In this document: one piece after another, positions 52,758-60,746 of the stretch
Position numbering within the stretch: position 1 is the first letter of the stretch
Layout of the letters: each line of letters starts with the position of its first letter
Assembly: GCF_900094565.1 (NCBI RefSeq)
Contig: NZ_FMAF01000018.1
Span: 52,600 to 116,599, forward strand
Length of the DNA: 64,000 bases
Origin: Martinezella lusitana
Lineage (GTDB): Bacteria; Pseudomonadota; Alphaproteobacteria; Rhizobiales; Rhizobiaceae
Direction of reading: 5' to 3'
Notes under the pieces: model-generated
Seen by the model: only the letters and a program-made list of their open reading frames with translations
The model's database searches: none
What the model was told of the DNA's origin: nothing
Made by a program: the position numbers and the translations under genes

Positions 52758-52763
52758 ATAATA
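52758..52763 (-). promoter_or_regulatory. Possible -10 box for hairpins 2-5
   Basis: TATTAT on the minus strand lies about 10 bases before hairpin 2. No TTGACA-like -35 is found at 16-18 bases, so the promoter is tentative; readthrough from the DUF1127 gene is the alternative. Confidence 0.3.
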
Positions 52764-52891
52764 CCTGGCTTTTGCTCACTTCATAGGCATTTATTTGCAA
52801 GGCAGTTATGCGCTATGCGAAAAGCGGAAAGCTCGACCGCATAACATTTCGGCATACAAAACAGTGACAGCCGTCATGCGGACAAAACAGA

Positions 52892-52919
52892 AGCGCCTGC
52901 TCGGGAGGAAGCAGGCGCT
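52892..52919 (-). ncRNA. CcsR/alpha-r14-type anti-SD RNA hairpin 1
   Basis: A perfect 10-bp stem (AGCGCCTGCT 52892-52901 with AGCAGGCGCT 52910-52919) carries the minus-strand loop TCCTCCCG. It starts 36 bases after the DUF1127 stop, in the same direction, so it lies in the 3' untranslated region of that mRNA. The loop is a shortened version of the core. Confidence 0.8.
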
Positions 52920-52955
52920 GGCAACATGCAGATTGCAGATCAGCGTTTCGAGCCG

Positions 52956-53102
52956 TTAGCCGGCGATGGCTGCACGGGCAACATTGCGGATTTCGCCGCG
53001 ATCGATACCCAGGTCATGCAGTTCGCGCGTGGACATGCGGCCCAATTCGGCGACCGTCTGACGATACTTGCGCCAGTTGTTGAAAGAGCGTGCTACGTTC
53101 AT
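52956..53102 (-). CDS. DUF1127 small basic protein (CcaF1-like), host gene of the RNA array
   Basis: This 48-residue protein translates as MNVARSFNNWRKYRQTVAEL, then GRMSTRELHDLGIDRGEIRN and VARAAIAG: the complete DUF1127 core with the LxDLGIxRGEI motif. The start has GGAAAGGGG upstream. It is too short for many gene callers. In Rhodobacter sphaeroides the homologous small gene is cotranscribed with four CcsR RNAs and its product binds RNA; here five similar hairpins follow in the same direction. The arrangement supports the same kind of locus. Expression is likely stress-linked, though I see no clear RpoH promoter. Confidence 0.9.
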   Translation of the reverse strand: MNVARSFNNWRKYRQTVAELGRMSTRELHDLGIDRGEIRNVARAAIAG

Positions 53103-53343
53103 GATGATCCCCTTTCCTCGGGCATTCGAAGCTGAGCTGCCGTCCTTGGCGCTCCATTCGCTTCGATGACAAACATATAGTGGAAGCCCCTCGCCTTTTG
53201 CAGCGCCAAGGCTTCACTGCACCCATGCATGAAGTGCATGGGTTGATGCAAAACCTGCAAGGCTGTTCCGGCACGGCCCCAATGTCTTTGCGATTTATTG
53301 ATGACAGGGCAGCCTTTGTCTGCGAAAACAACGGCATTGAGAG
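53103..53343. other. Divergent region between DUF1127 locus and thi operon
   Basis: It should hold the minus-strand promoter of the DUF1127-RNA locus and the plus-strand promoter of the thi operon. A CTATATG-like -10 for the DUF1127 side lies near 53176-53182, with no fitting -35. The inverted repeat ATGCATGAAGTGCATG-like sequence around 53222-53240 is short and of unknown meaning. Confidence 0.35.
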
Positions 53344-53419
53344 ACAGGGGCGTCTGCTATCCGGCGGGCTGAGAAGCACCCTTTGAACCTGAACCAGATC
53401 ATGCTGGCGGAGGGAGTCG
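53344..53419 (+). promoter_or_regulatory. TPP (thi-box) riboswitch
   Basis: The conserved thi-box words are present in order: GGGGCG near the 5' end, GGGCTGAGA, ACCCTTTGAACCTGA, and CCAGATCATGCTGGCGGAGGGA. They form the pyrimidine- and pyrophosphate-sensing arms of the TPP aptamer. thiM begins about 60 bases downstream. Thiamine pyrophosphate should switch off thiM-thiE-thiD and the following SDR, by translation block or attenuation. Confidence 0.95.
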
Positions 53420-53479
53420 CTCGGGGTTCTGCAACATCCTATGCCGCCCCTCGCGTCTCGCCCGCCCGAAAGGGGCGAT

Positions 53480-54283
53480 ATGCAAGACCAAACCACTGCC
53501 GGCACTCTGTTCGGCGCCATGCGGGCGAATCCGCCGCTGGTGCAGTGCATCACCAATTTCGTCGCGATGAACATCGCCGCCAACGTGATGCTTGCCGCCG
53601 GCGCATCGCCGGCCATGGTCCATGCCGAGGAAGAAGCGGCCGAGTTCGCCGCCATCTCCGCCGCGCTGACGATCAATATCGGCACGCTGTCGGCCGAATG
53701 GCTTGTCGGCATGCTGTCGGCCGCGCAATCGGCAAGACAGGCCGGCAGGCCCTGGGTGCTCGATCCGGTCGCTCACTATGCGACCGCATTCCGGCGCAGG
53801 GCAGTCGCGCAATTGCTGGATCTGCAGCCGACGGTCATTCGCGGCAACGCGTCCGAGATCATCGCGCTCGCAGGAGGCATCAGCCACGGCCAGGGCGTCG
53901 ATAGCCGCGATCCCGTCGAGCTGGCCGAGCAATCGGCCAGGCAACTCGCCGAACGACATGGATGCGTGGTTGCCGTGACCGGTGTCACCGATTTCGTGAC
54001 CGATGGCCACAAGGCGCGACGCATAGAAGGCGGATCGCCGCTGATGCCGCAGGTCACGGCCCTCGGCTGCTCGCTGACCTGCCTGGTCGGGGCCTTTGTG
54101 GCGACTGCGCCCGATAATCCCTTCGATGCGACGGCGGCGGCCCTTGCCGTCTTTGCCGTTGCCGGGGAACAGGCGGGAACCGTCGCCGATGGGCCTGGCT
54201 CCTTTTCCTGGCGCTTCCTCGACGCGCTGGCCGCCCTCGATGCGGAAGCGCTCACCGCCAAAGCGAGGATCATGCTCGCATGA
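53480..54283 (+). CDS. thiM: Hydroxyethylthiazole kinase ThiM
   Basis: A 267-residue ribokinase-like enzyme that phosphorylates 4-methyl-5-(2-hydroxyethyl)thiazole for thiamine salvage. Family words are PLVQCITNFVAMNIAANVMLAAGASPAM (key words CITNFV and GASPAM), ALTINIGTL, PWVLDPV and RGNASEI. The ATP/anion site region reads VTALGCSLTCLVGAF, where the catalytic Cys of TGCGC-like motifs is preserved. The ATG at 53480 follows AGGGG, after the riboswitch. It overlaps thiE by 4 bases. Confidence 0.95.
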   Translation: MQDQTTAGTLFGAMRANPPLVQCITNFVAMNIAANVMLAAGASPAMVHAEEEAAEFAAISAALTINIGTLSAEWLVGMLSAAQSARQAGRPWVLDPVAHYATAFRRRAVAQLLDLQPTVIRGNASEIIALAGGISHGQGVDSRDPVELAEQSARQLAERHGCVVAVTGVTDFVTDGHKARRIEGGSPLMPQVTALGCSLTCLVGAFVATAPDNPFDATAAALAVFAVAGEQAGTVADGPGSFSWRFLDALAALDAEALTAKARIMLA

Positions 54284-54915
54284 AAAACTTCGACCTTTCG
54301 CTTTATCTCGTTCTCGATCCGATACTCTGTGCGGATTTCGGCATGGTCGAGACAGCCCGTGCGGCGGTCGCCGGCGGTGCGACCATCGTGCAACTGCGTG
54401 ACAAGCATGCTTCAACCGCAGCCATGATCGATACCGGCCTTTCGCTCAAGCGGGCGCTGGCCGGAAGCAACGCCCGCCTCATCGTCAATGACGATGTCGA
54501 GGCGGCCATCGCCATCGGCGCCGATGGCCTGCATATTGGGCAGGAAGATCTGGACGCCGAAACCGCCCGCCGTATGATTGGGCCGGAGATGATCCTCGGT
54601 CTCTCGGTGGAGACGGAAGCTCTGGCCTCGGCCGTCGATGCCGAGATCGTCGACTATGTTGGTGTCGGCCCCGTCTTTGCCACGCCAACCAAGCCTGATC
54701 ACAAGCAACCGATCGGCTTTGACGGCCTTGCCCGCATCGTCAGGCTCTGCCCGGTTCCTGTCGTCGCCATCGGCGGTCTCAAGGCCGAACACACAGCCGA
54801 TGTCCTGTCGGCCGGAGCGGACGGACTGGCGGTCGTCTCGGCAATCTGCGGCAAGGCCGATCCCACGGCCGCCACGGCCCTTATCGCCGAAGCCGTCAAG
54901 GAGGCGCGCAGATGA
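54280..54915 (+). CDS. thiE: Thiamine-phosphate synthase ThiE
   Basis: This 211-residue TIM-barrel enzyme joins hydroxymethylpyrimidine diphosphate to thiazole phosphate. It shows LYLVLDPILCADFGM, AGGATIVQLRDKHAS (diphosphate site), LIVNDDVEAAIAIGADGLHIGQEDL (words LIVNDDVE and GLHIGQEDL) and YVGVGPVFATPTKPDH, with VVAIGGLKAEHTADVL near the end. Its start (ATGA) overlaps thiM, and its end overlaps thiD, so the three are translationally coupled. Full family length. Confidence 0.95.
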   Translation: MKNFDLSLYLVLDPILCADFGMVETARAAVAGGATIVQLRDKHASTAAMIDTGLSLKRALAGSNARLIVNDDVEAAIAIGADGLHIGQEDLDAETARRMIGPEMILGLSVETEALASAVDAEIVDYVGVGPVFATPTKPDHKQPIGFDGLARIVRLCPVPVVAIGGLKAEHTADVLSAGADGLAVVSAICGKADPTAATALIAEAVKEARR

Positions 54916-55733
54916 TCCGCAACGTCCTCTCCATCGCCGGCTCCGATCCTTCCGGCGGCGCCGGTATCCAGGCCGATCTCAAGGCCTTTTCGGCACGCGG
55001 CGTCTATGGAATGGCTGTCCTGACGGCATTGACTGCCCAGAACACGCAAGGCGTTTCCGGCGTCCATCCGGTGCCACCGCAATTTGTCGCCGATCAGATC
55101 GAAGCCATCTTTGCCGATATACGCGTCGATGCCGTCAAGATCGGCATGATCGCGAATGCTGGGATCGCCGAAGCCGTTGCCGACATTCTGGCGCGACATC
55201 GCGATGTTCCCATCGTGCTCGACCCGGTGATGATCGCCAAGGGCGGTGCCGCCCTGCTTGCAGCGGATGCCGTTGACGTGCTCACCCGGCGGCTGTTGCC
55301 GCTGGCGACGGTGCTGACGCCGAACCTGCCGGAGGCGGCTACCCTGCTGCATGAAGCCGAGGCGAAAAGCCGCGAAGACATGGCGCGTCAGGCGCACGCT
55401 CTAGCCGATCTCGGCACGGCGGCAGTCCTCGTGAAGGGCGGCCATCTCGAAGGTGATGAAAGTCCGGACATATTGGCAAGCGCTGACGCCCTCACCTGGT
55501 TCGAAGCCGAGCGGTTGCCGACGAAGAACACGCATGGAACCGGCTGCACGCTGTCCAGCGCAATTGCGGCCGAGATCGCCAAGGGCTTGCCGCTGCCGCA
55601 AGCCGTTGCCTCCGCCAAACAGTACCTCGCAGGCGCGGTCGCAGCCGCAGGGCAGCTTTCGGTCGGCAGCGGCCATGGCCCTGTCCAGCATTTCTACGCG
55701 CTTTGGTCTGACATGGAAGGAATATCGAAGTGA
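54912..55733 (+). CDS. thiD: Hydroxymethylpyrimidine/phosphomethylpyrimidine kinase ThiD
   Basis: A 273-residue ribokinase-family enzyme. Visible words are NVLSIAGSDPSGGAGIQADL (substrate-binding N-terminus), TALTAQNTQGV, VDAVKIGMIANAGIAEAV, VLDPVMIAKGGAALL and the anion hole/catalytic segment PTKNTHGTGCTLSSAIAAEI, shown to 20 residues. It provides HMP-PP for ThiE. Start and stop overlap its neighbours by 4 bases, so the SDR that follows is part of the same message. Confidence 0.96.
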   Translation: MIRNVLSIAGSDPSGGAGIQADLKAFSARGVYGMAVLTALTAQNTQGVSGVHPVPPQFVADQIEAIFADIRVDAVKIGMIANAGIAEAVADILARHRDVPIVLDPVMIAKGGAALLAADAVDVLTRRLLPLATVLTPNLPEAATLLHEAEAKSREDMARQAHALADLGTAAVLVKGGHLEGDESPDILASADALTWFEAERLPTKNTHGTGCTLSSAIAAEIAKGLPLPQAVASAKQYLAGAVAAAGQLSVGSGHGPVQHFYALWSDMEGISK

Positions 55734-56494
55734 ACCTGCCCCTCAACGAACAAGTCGTCATCGTCTCTGGCGCCGGACGCGGTTTCGGCGCCGCGATCGC
55801 AGCAGCCTTTGCCCGCGAAGGCGCCAAAGTTGCCGTCAACTACCGCACCAGCCGGGAGCCGGCGGAGGCGCTTGCAGCACGGCTTGGCGACCACGCAAAG
55901 GCGTTTCGGGCCGACATCCGCAGCCTCGACGAAACAAAACAACTCGTGGCAGACGTGACGGCCCATTTCGGAGCCCCGACCACGATCGACCACAATGCGC
56001 TCGCCGATTTCAGCTTCAATGGCGACGCGCGTTCGAAGTTGGACGCACTGAGTTGGGCCGAAATGGCAACGCAGCTCGAAACCGCTCTGCAGGGTGCACT
56101 CAACCTGATACAGGCGGCGCGGCCGGCGATGGCGGCGGCGGGCTTTGGCCGCATCGTTACGATCGGCACCAACCTCTTCCAGAATCCGGTCGTGCCCTAT
56201 CACGATTACACGGCGGCCAAGGCGGCGCTGCTGTCGCTGACGCGGACGGCCGCCGCCGAACTTGGCCCACTCGGAATTACCGTCAACATGGTCTCCGGCG
56301 GCTTGCTGCGCACCACGGATGCCAGCAGCGCCACGCCCGAAGCGGTCTTCGACATCATCGCAGCGAACACGCCGCTGCGCCGTGTCACCACGCCTGAGGA
56401 GGCTGCCGACACGGTTCTATTCTTCGCAAGCCCCTGGGCGCGCGCCGTCACCGGACAGAACCTGATCGTCGATGGCGGGCTCGTCTTCGGATAA
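55730..56494 (+). CDS. Short-chain dehydrogenase/reductase in the thi operon
   Basis: A 254-residue classical SDR. The cofactor motif is VIVSGAGRGFGAAIAAAFAR, followed by an NYRTS segment, and the catalytic Tyr-Lys in YHDYTAAKAALLSLTRT. In the usual NNAG position it reads DHNALADFSFNG, a divergence from the NAG consensus. The GTG start overlaps the thiD stop. It resembles FabG-like reductases, but its place in a riboswitch-controlled thiamine salvage operon suggests a role tied to thiamine precursors (inference). Substrate unknown. Confidence 0.85.
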   Translation: MNLPLNEQVVIVSGAGRGFGAAIAAAFAREGAKVAVNYRTSREPAEALAARLGDHAKAFRADIRSLDETKQLVADVTAHFGAPTTIDHNALADFSFNGDARSKLDALSWAEMATQLETALQGALNLIQAARPAMAAAGFGRIVTIGTNLFQNPVVPYHDYTAAKAALLSLTRTAAAELGPLGITVNMVSGGLLRTTDASSATPEAVFDIIAANTPLRRVTTPEEAADTVLFFASPWARAVTGQNLIVDGGLVFG

Positions 56495-56527
56495 TGATCC
56501 GCAGCAAAGCGGCGCGCCGGTCGGCGA

Positions 56528-57220
56528 TCAGAACTCCACTTCCAGTTCGATGATCTCGTCCGGCTCAGCCACGGCCCCTTCGGTCCACTCCCGCATCAGC
56601 GGCCAGGCAAGCACTGTCTCGACATAAGCGGCCAGCCTCGGTTCCAGCTCCACCGCATAGGTGCGGAAGCGCGTACAGACCGGCGCATACATCGCATCGG
56701 CGACGGTCGGCGCCTTTCCGAACAACCAGGGACCGCCGCTTGCGTCGAGGCAGTCTGTCCAGATCGTCTTCACCCGCTCCACATCGGGGCGTGCGCCCGA
56801 AAATATCTTGAAGCTCGCATGCCGCGCCTTGAGATTCATCGGCAGGGCCGAGCGCAGATTATGGAAGCCGGAGTGCATCTCGCCCGAGACGGAGCGGCAG
56901 AGAGCACGGGCAACCCGCTCAGTGGGCCATAGCCCCGCCTTCGGAGCGATTTCGCTCAGATAGTCCGCGATCGCCAGCGTGTCCCACACGGTGACATCCT
57001 CATGGGTCAGTCGCGGCACGAGAACCGATGGCGATAGAAGAAGAAGCTCCTGGCGGGCCTCATCGTTCATTTCCACCAGCATTTCGGTGAAATCCAGGCC
57101 GGCCATGCGGCATAGCAGCCAGCCACGCAGCGACCAGGAGGAATAGTTCTTCGAGGAAATCGTCAGTGTCGCCTGCGTCATCGCGATCCAATCCGTGCCG
57201 GACAAATAATGGTCTGCCAT
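56528..57220 (-). CDS. Glutathione S-transferase family protein
   Basis: A 230-residue protein. The thioredoxin-like N-terminal domain has LTISSKNYSSWSLRGWLLCR, with the catalytic Ser likely in SSWS, and the cis-Pro word SVLVPRLTHEDVTVWDTLAI (GST typically VPxL...DTLAI). The C-terminal helical domain contains PWLFGKAPTVADAMYAPVC. It matches the GST group with the word YSSWSLR known from maleylacetoacetate isomerase-like relatives of alphaproteobacteria. The ATG at 57220 has GAGAAGA upstream; ATG 57181 is an alternative. It is divergent from phaZ. Substrate unknown. Confidence 0.85.
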   Translation of the reverse strand: MADHYLSGTDWIAMTQATLTISSKNYSSWSLRGWLLCRMAGLDFTEMLVEMNDEARQELLLLSPSVLVPRLTHEDVTVWDTLAIADYLSEIAPKAGLWPTERVARALCRSVSGEMHSGFHNLRSALPMNLKARHASFKIFSGARPDVERVKTIWTDCLDASGGPWLFGKAPTVADAMYAPVCTRFRTYAVELEPRLAAYVETVLAWPLMREWTEGAVAEPDEIIELEVEF

Positions 57221-57303
57221 AACAATCTTCTCGCATAGCGCGGCATATTGCACTAGCTTTTTTGCACTGCCGCATTTCTCTGGCAGTGCGGGAGACGTCG
57301 GCC

Positions 57304-58518
57304 ATGCTCTATCAAGCCTATCAATTCCAGGATGATCTCATTGCGCCCCTGCGCGATCTGGCGCGGCGCCTGCAAATATTCTCCGCGCCGATGTTCTGGG
57401 GACCGGCGGGCGAGATGGCGCAGCACTTTTCCGCCGCACTGGAAATGATCTCCCGCTACGAGATCACCCACAAGCGGCCCGACTTCGCCATCGACGTCGT
57501 CAGGGTGGGAAATCGCGACGTACCCATCACCATTGAAACCACGCTCGATCTGCCCTTCGGCAAGCTTCTGCGCTTTGCCGCCGATATCGATACACCGCGA
57601 CCGAGGATCCTCGTGGTCGCGCCGCTTTCCGGCCATTTCTCCACGCTCCTGCGCGGTACGGTGAAAACCCTGCTTCGCGACCACGACGTCTACATAACCG
57701 ACTGGGCGAACGCCCGCGATGTGCCTGTCTCCGCCGGACTCTTCGGCATGGACGATTATGTGGACTACATCATCCGCTTCCTGGAGAAGATCGGCCCGGG
57801 CGGGCACGTCCTTGCCGTGTGTCAGCCCTGCGTGCAGGTACTGGCGGCGGTTGCCGTCATGTCGGAAGACGAGCATCCGGCGACGCCTCGGACCATGACC
57901 CTGATGGCCGGTCCGATCGATCCGCGAGAAAGCCCGACCGAGGTCAACGAGCTTGCCGTGTCGAAGTCGCTCGCCTGGTTCGAAAATTCGCTCATCAGCA
58001 ATGTGCCGTGGCGCTATTCGGGCGGCGGCCGACGTGTCTATCCTGGCTTCCTGCAGCTCGTTGCCTTCATGGCCATGAACATGCAGCGCCATCAGGACGC
58101 CCATCGCAAGCTCTACGAGCATCTGGCCAAGGGCGAGACGGCCGAGGCCGCCAAGATCAAGACCTTTTATGACGAGTATTTTGCCGTACTCGACATGACC
58201 GAGGAATTCTATATCGAGACCATCGACCGGGTGTTCCAGAAAGCCGAGCTGGCGACGGGAGATTTTACCTATCGTGGCCAAAAGGTCGATCCCGGCATGA
58301 TCCGCAAGACGGCTCTTTTAACGGTCGAGGGCGGACGCGACGACATCTGCGCCCTCGGCCAGACCTCGGCCGCACACGATCTCTGTCGATCGCTGCGGCC
58401 GCATCTGAAACGGCACCATCTTCAGGCCAATGTCGGACACTACGGTGTATTCAACGGCCGCCGCTGGGAAACGGAAATCTATCCCATCGTCCGGAACATG
58501 ATCCTCGCGATGGAATAG
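57304..58518 (+). CDS. phaZ: Intracellular polyhydroxybutyrate depolymerase PhaZ
   Basis: This 404-residue alpha/beta-hydrolase mobilises stored PHB. The opening LYQAYQFQDDLIAPLRDLA is characteristic. The nucleophile motif reads HVLAVCQPCVQVLA, with Cys (about residue 173) in place of the lipase Ser, as in Ralstonia-type intracellular depolymerases. The family words FADDHDVYITDWANARDVP-like (here RDHDVYITDWANARDVPVS) and HYGVFNGRRWETEIYP with the catalytic His are present. The ATG at 57304 has GGGAG upstream. It is convergent with uppP. Confidence 0.93.
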   Translation: MLYQAYQFQDDLIAPLRDLARRLQIFSAPMFWGPAGEMAQHFSAALEMISRYEITHKRPDFAIDVVRVGNRDVPITIETTLDLPFGKLLRFAADIDTPRPRILVVAPLSGHFSTLLRGTVKTLLRDHDVYITDWANARDVPVSAGLFGMDDYVDYIIRFLEKIGPGGHVLAVCQPCVQVLAAVAVMSEDEHPATPRTMTLMAGPIDPRESPTEVNELAVSKSLAWFENSLISNVPWRYSGGGRRVYPGFLQLVAFMAMNMQRHQDAHRKLYEHLAKGETAEAAKIKTFYDEYFAVLDMTEEFYIETIDRVFQKAELATGDFTYRGQKVDPGMIRKTALLTVEGGRDDICALGQTSAAHDLCRSLRPHLKRHHLQANVGHYGVFNGRRWETEIYPIVRNMILAME

Positions 58519-58527
58519 CGCAGCCGC

Positions 58528-59400
58528 TCAAGCCCAACCCAGGGTCAGAACGCCGAAGAGAATGACGACGCCCAGCACGATGCGGTAGATCACGAAGGGC
58601 CAGGTGGAGAAGCGTTCCAGGAAGCGCATCAAGCCCCAGATCGCCACGAAGGACGAGATGCTGCCGACAATAAGCCCGACGAGCAGCACCGACCACGCCT
58701 CCATTGGAATATGAGCCTTGTAGAGCGTGAACAGCTCCTTCAGCCCGGCAAGAGCGATGGCGGGAAGTCCGAGCAGGAATGAAAACCGCGCCGCTTCGTC
58801 GCGCTTCAGGCCAAGGAAGAGGGCGCCTGTCAGCGTGGAGCCCGAACGAGAGACCCCTGGAACGAGGGCGCCGACCTGAGTGATGCCGACGAACAGGGCA
58901 TCCATCAGGGTCATCTGTTCCATGTCCTTCGTATGTCGGCTGTAGAGTTCCGCGACGGCCAGAAGAATGCCCATGACGAGACAGGCGAGACCGATGACCC
59001 AGAGGCTGCGAAACGACGTGCCGCAGGCATTGAGCGAAGACGATAGCAGCAGGCCGGCAATGACGATCGGGATGGTGGCGATGATGATGGCAATCGCAAG
59101 CCGCATCGCGGGCGAGCGCCAATCTCTCTGCCTGATGGCATCGAGCGATCCGAAGGTGACATAGCGGACATCGCTCCAGAAATAGGAGATGATCGCCGCC
59201 AGCGCGGCAAGCTGCATCGCCGCCGAGAACGCCGAGCCCGGATCCTGCCAGCCAAGCAAGGCCGGCACCAGGCGCATGTGGGCCGTCGAGGAGACCGGCA
59301 GCAGCTCCGTCAGCCCCTGCACGACGCCCAGAAAAGCTATTTTGGCATAACCCAGGGCGACGAAGCCCGTGTCCACGCCCTGCGTACAAACATCAGCCAC
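58528..59400 (-). CDS. uppP: Undecaprenyl-diphosphatase UppP/BacA family
   Basis: A 290-residue inner-membrane phosphatase that recycles undecaprenyl diphosphate for cell-wall and polysaccharide synthesis. The first motif reads VVQGLTELLPVSSTAHM rather than the usual EGLTEFLPVSSTGHL, so the first Glu is Gln, while the second Glu is kept. The second motif PGVSRSGSTLTGALFLG is intact. About eight helices are visible. It may be a paralogue specialised for one lipid carrier, since the E-to-Q change touches a conserved position (inference). Confidence 0.88.
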   Translation of the reverse strand: MADVCTQGVDTGFVALGYAKIAFLGVVQGLTELLPVSSTAHMRLVPALLGWQDPGSAFSAAMQLAALAAIISYFWSDVRYVTFGSLDAIRQRDWRSPAMRLAIAIIIATIPIVIAGLLLSSSLNACGTSFRSLWVIGLACLVMGILLAVAELYSRHTKDMEQMTLMDALFVGITQVGALVPGVSRSGSTLTGALFLGLKRDEAARFSFLLGLPAIALAGLKELFTLYKAHIPMEAWSVLLVGLIVGSISSFVAIWGLMRFLERFSTWPFVIYRIVLGVVILFGVLTLGWA

Positions 59401-59605
59401 GTTTCGATATCCTCAGCTCTTAAGTGCGGGGCTTAGCGCCGGAAGGGCGCGATGAACTTTGCTGCGAAACAGTTTTCCGACGCGTTATCGGTGGCACATG
59501 TCGAATGCATTACCGATCTCGCGCTCAGAATCGAGGCGACGATAGTCGGGCAGGCTGAACCCTATCTGAAATTATCAGCTTTATTTTCCAAAGTCTGATG
59601 GAATT

Positions 59606-59818
59606 CTAGCTATCGTCCTCGGGCAGCGACTGCATGTAGCGGATGATGCCATAAAACACGATGCAAAGGACGACGGCGCCGATCACATGATGAAGACCAT
59701 GCAGAATGTTGTGATGATGCCTGACCAGCAGGGAAAGCAGATTATAAAAAGCTATGGCGAGCACCGTCATGACGGGAGCCAGGACAAGCGCCATGTTCCG
59801 ATGAATAAAATTGATCAT
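59606..59818 (-). CDS. Small two-helix His-rich membrane protein
   Basis: A 70-residue protein with two membrane helices (about 9-31 and 43-61) joined by a His-rich loop LLVRHHHNILHGLHHVIG. The tail is acidic (SLPEDDS). The ATG at 59818 has AGAGGT upstream. I do not recognise a family. Six His in the loop could bind metal or haem, but this is inference. It stands alone between uppP and the GntR gene. Confidence 0.6.
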   Translation of the reverse strand: MINFIHRNMALVLAPVMTVLAIAFYNLLSLLVRHHHNILHGLHHVIGAVVLCIVFYGIIRYMQSLPEDDS

Positions 59819-59928
59819 CACACACCTCTTCTACATTTCGGCAGATACTACGAAGATTGAGGAAAAATTGCGACAAATATACGGGCCCACACGAACCGTA
59901 AATGGCGGGCGTCCTGAAGAAAAAGCGC

Positions 59929-60633
59929 CTATTTGGTATAAAGGGCGCGCGACCGCTCCAGATGCTTCAATACCGCCGCCTCCGCGCCATCCGCATCGTT
60001 TTCGGCGAGCCGTCCAAGGATTTCCTCGTGCTCGACCAGGGTGAACTTTTCCTTGCCCGTCCAGATCAGCATGTCCGTATGGTAGGTCTTCAGCCAGGCC
60101 AGCATGGCTTCGCTGACGGCTGCGAAAATCGGGTTGCCGGAAATCTGCGCGATGCGCGTATGAAACTGCATGTCGGCTGAAATGAACTCCTCGGCATGAC
60201 CGAGAAAGGCGCGCTGCCGTTCGATGATCTCCTGGAGATCGGCAATATCCTCTTCGGTTGCGCGCACCGCTGCCTCGCGCGCCATGCCGCGCTCGAAGAA
60301 AATGCGGGCGCTCTTCAAATGCTCCAGCGAATCCGTCGATTGCGACAGCATGATTTTCGCCGTCAGATCGACCTGCCGGAAGAGTGACTTGGCGGTGAGT
60401 TGCAGCACTTTTGCCCGCTCACCATGGGAAATGTTCACCAACCCCATATTGGCAAGTGCCTGCATCGCCTCGCGGATCGCCGGACGCCCAACGCCGAAAC
60501 GCTCCATAAGGACGCGCTCGGATGGCATTTCGTCGCCCGGCTTGAGTTCTCCCGATGTAATCAACCGTTCGAGCCGATCAAATACTTCGTCGGACAGCTT
60601 TCGACGTACAATTTGTTCTACTGGCTGGCCCAT
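59929..60633 (-). CDS. GntR family regulator, FCD/NanR-like
   Basis: A 234-residue regulator. The winged helix reads LSDEVFDRLERLITSGELKP and GDEMPSERVLMERFGVGRPA, then IREAMQALANMGLVNISHGE, typical of FadR/NanR proteins. The FCD domain has the metal pattern in DMQFHTRIAQISGNP and VEHEEILGRLAEND. The start at 60633 has GCGGGG upstream; ATG 60672 would add 13 residues. It is divergent from the RuBisCO-like protein operon, whose promoter carries an ATACTCATT/CATNATACCACTT repeat, shared with the region before the ApnO-like gene. Repression of that operon is likely. Confidence 0.88.
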   Translation of the reverse strand: MGQPVEQIVRRKLSDEVFDRLERLITSGELKPGDEMPSERVLMERFGVGRPAIREAMQALANMGLVNISHGERAKVLQLTAKSLFRQVDLTAKIMLSQSTDSLEHLKSARIFFERGMAREAAVRATEEDIADLQEIIERQRAFLGHAEEFISADMQFHTRIAQISGNPIFAAVSEAMLAWLKTYHTDMLIWTGKEKFTLVEHEEILGRLAENDADGAEAAVLKHLERSRALYTK

Positions 60634-60746
60634 GGAACCCCGCTTGCTCAAAGCTTTTCTTTCCTTATGCATTTTTGCCTGCCGTCGAGAAAGCCCATAC
60701 GGAACAGCCTGCCGGCTAACGAGCAAAAAAATCGTTGCAGAAGTTG

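Larger units (their letters stand above)
52458..52955. other. Non-coding region holding the anti-SD hairpin array
   Basis: This 498-base stretch without a gene contains five minus-strand hairpins with CCTCCTCCC-type loops (listed separately), an internal gap of about 140 bases between the first and second hairpins, and about 130 bases of presumed yghU promoter at the low-coordinate end. No open frame on either strand is convincing. Confidence 0.8.

Noticed and set aside
52598..52919. GGGAGGAGG repeats on the plus strand read as a series of strong ribosome binding sites
   Set aside because: No start codons or open frames follow at proper spacing, and each repeat lies in the loop of a stem. 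The minus-strand RNA interpretation explains both stems and loops.
52598..52919. Repeats considered as a CRISPR array
   Set aside because: Only about 9 bases are conserved, stems differ, and spacing is irregular. There are no cas genes.
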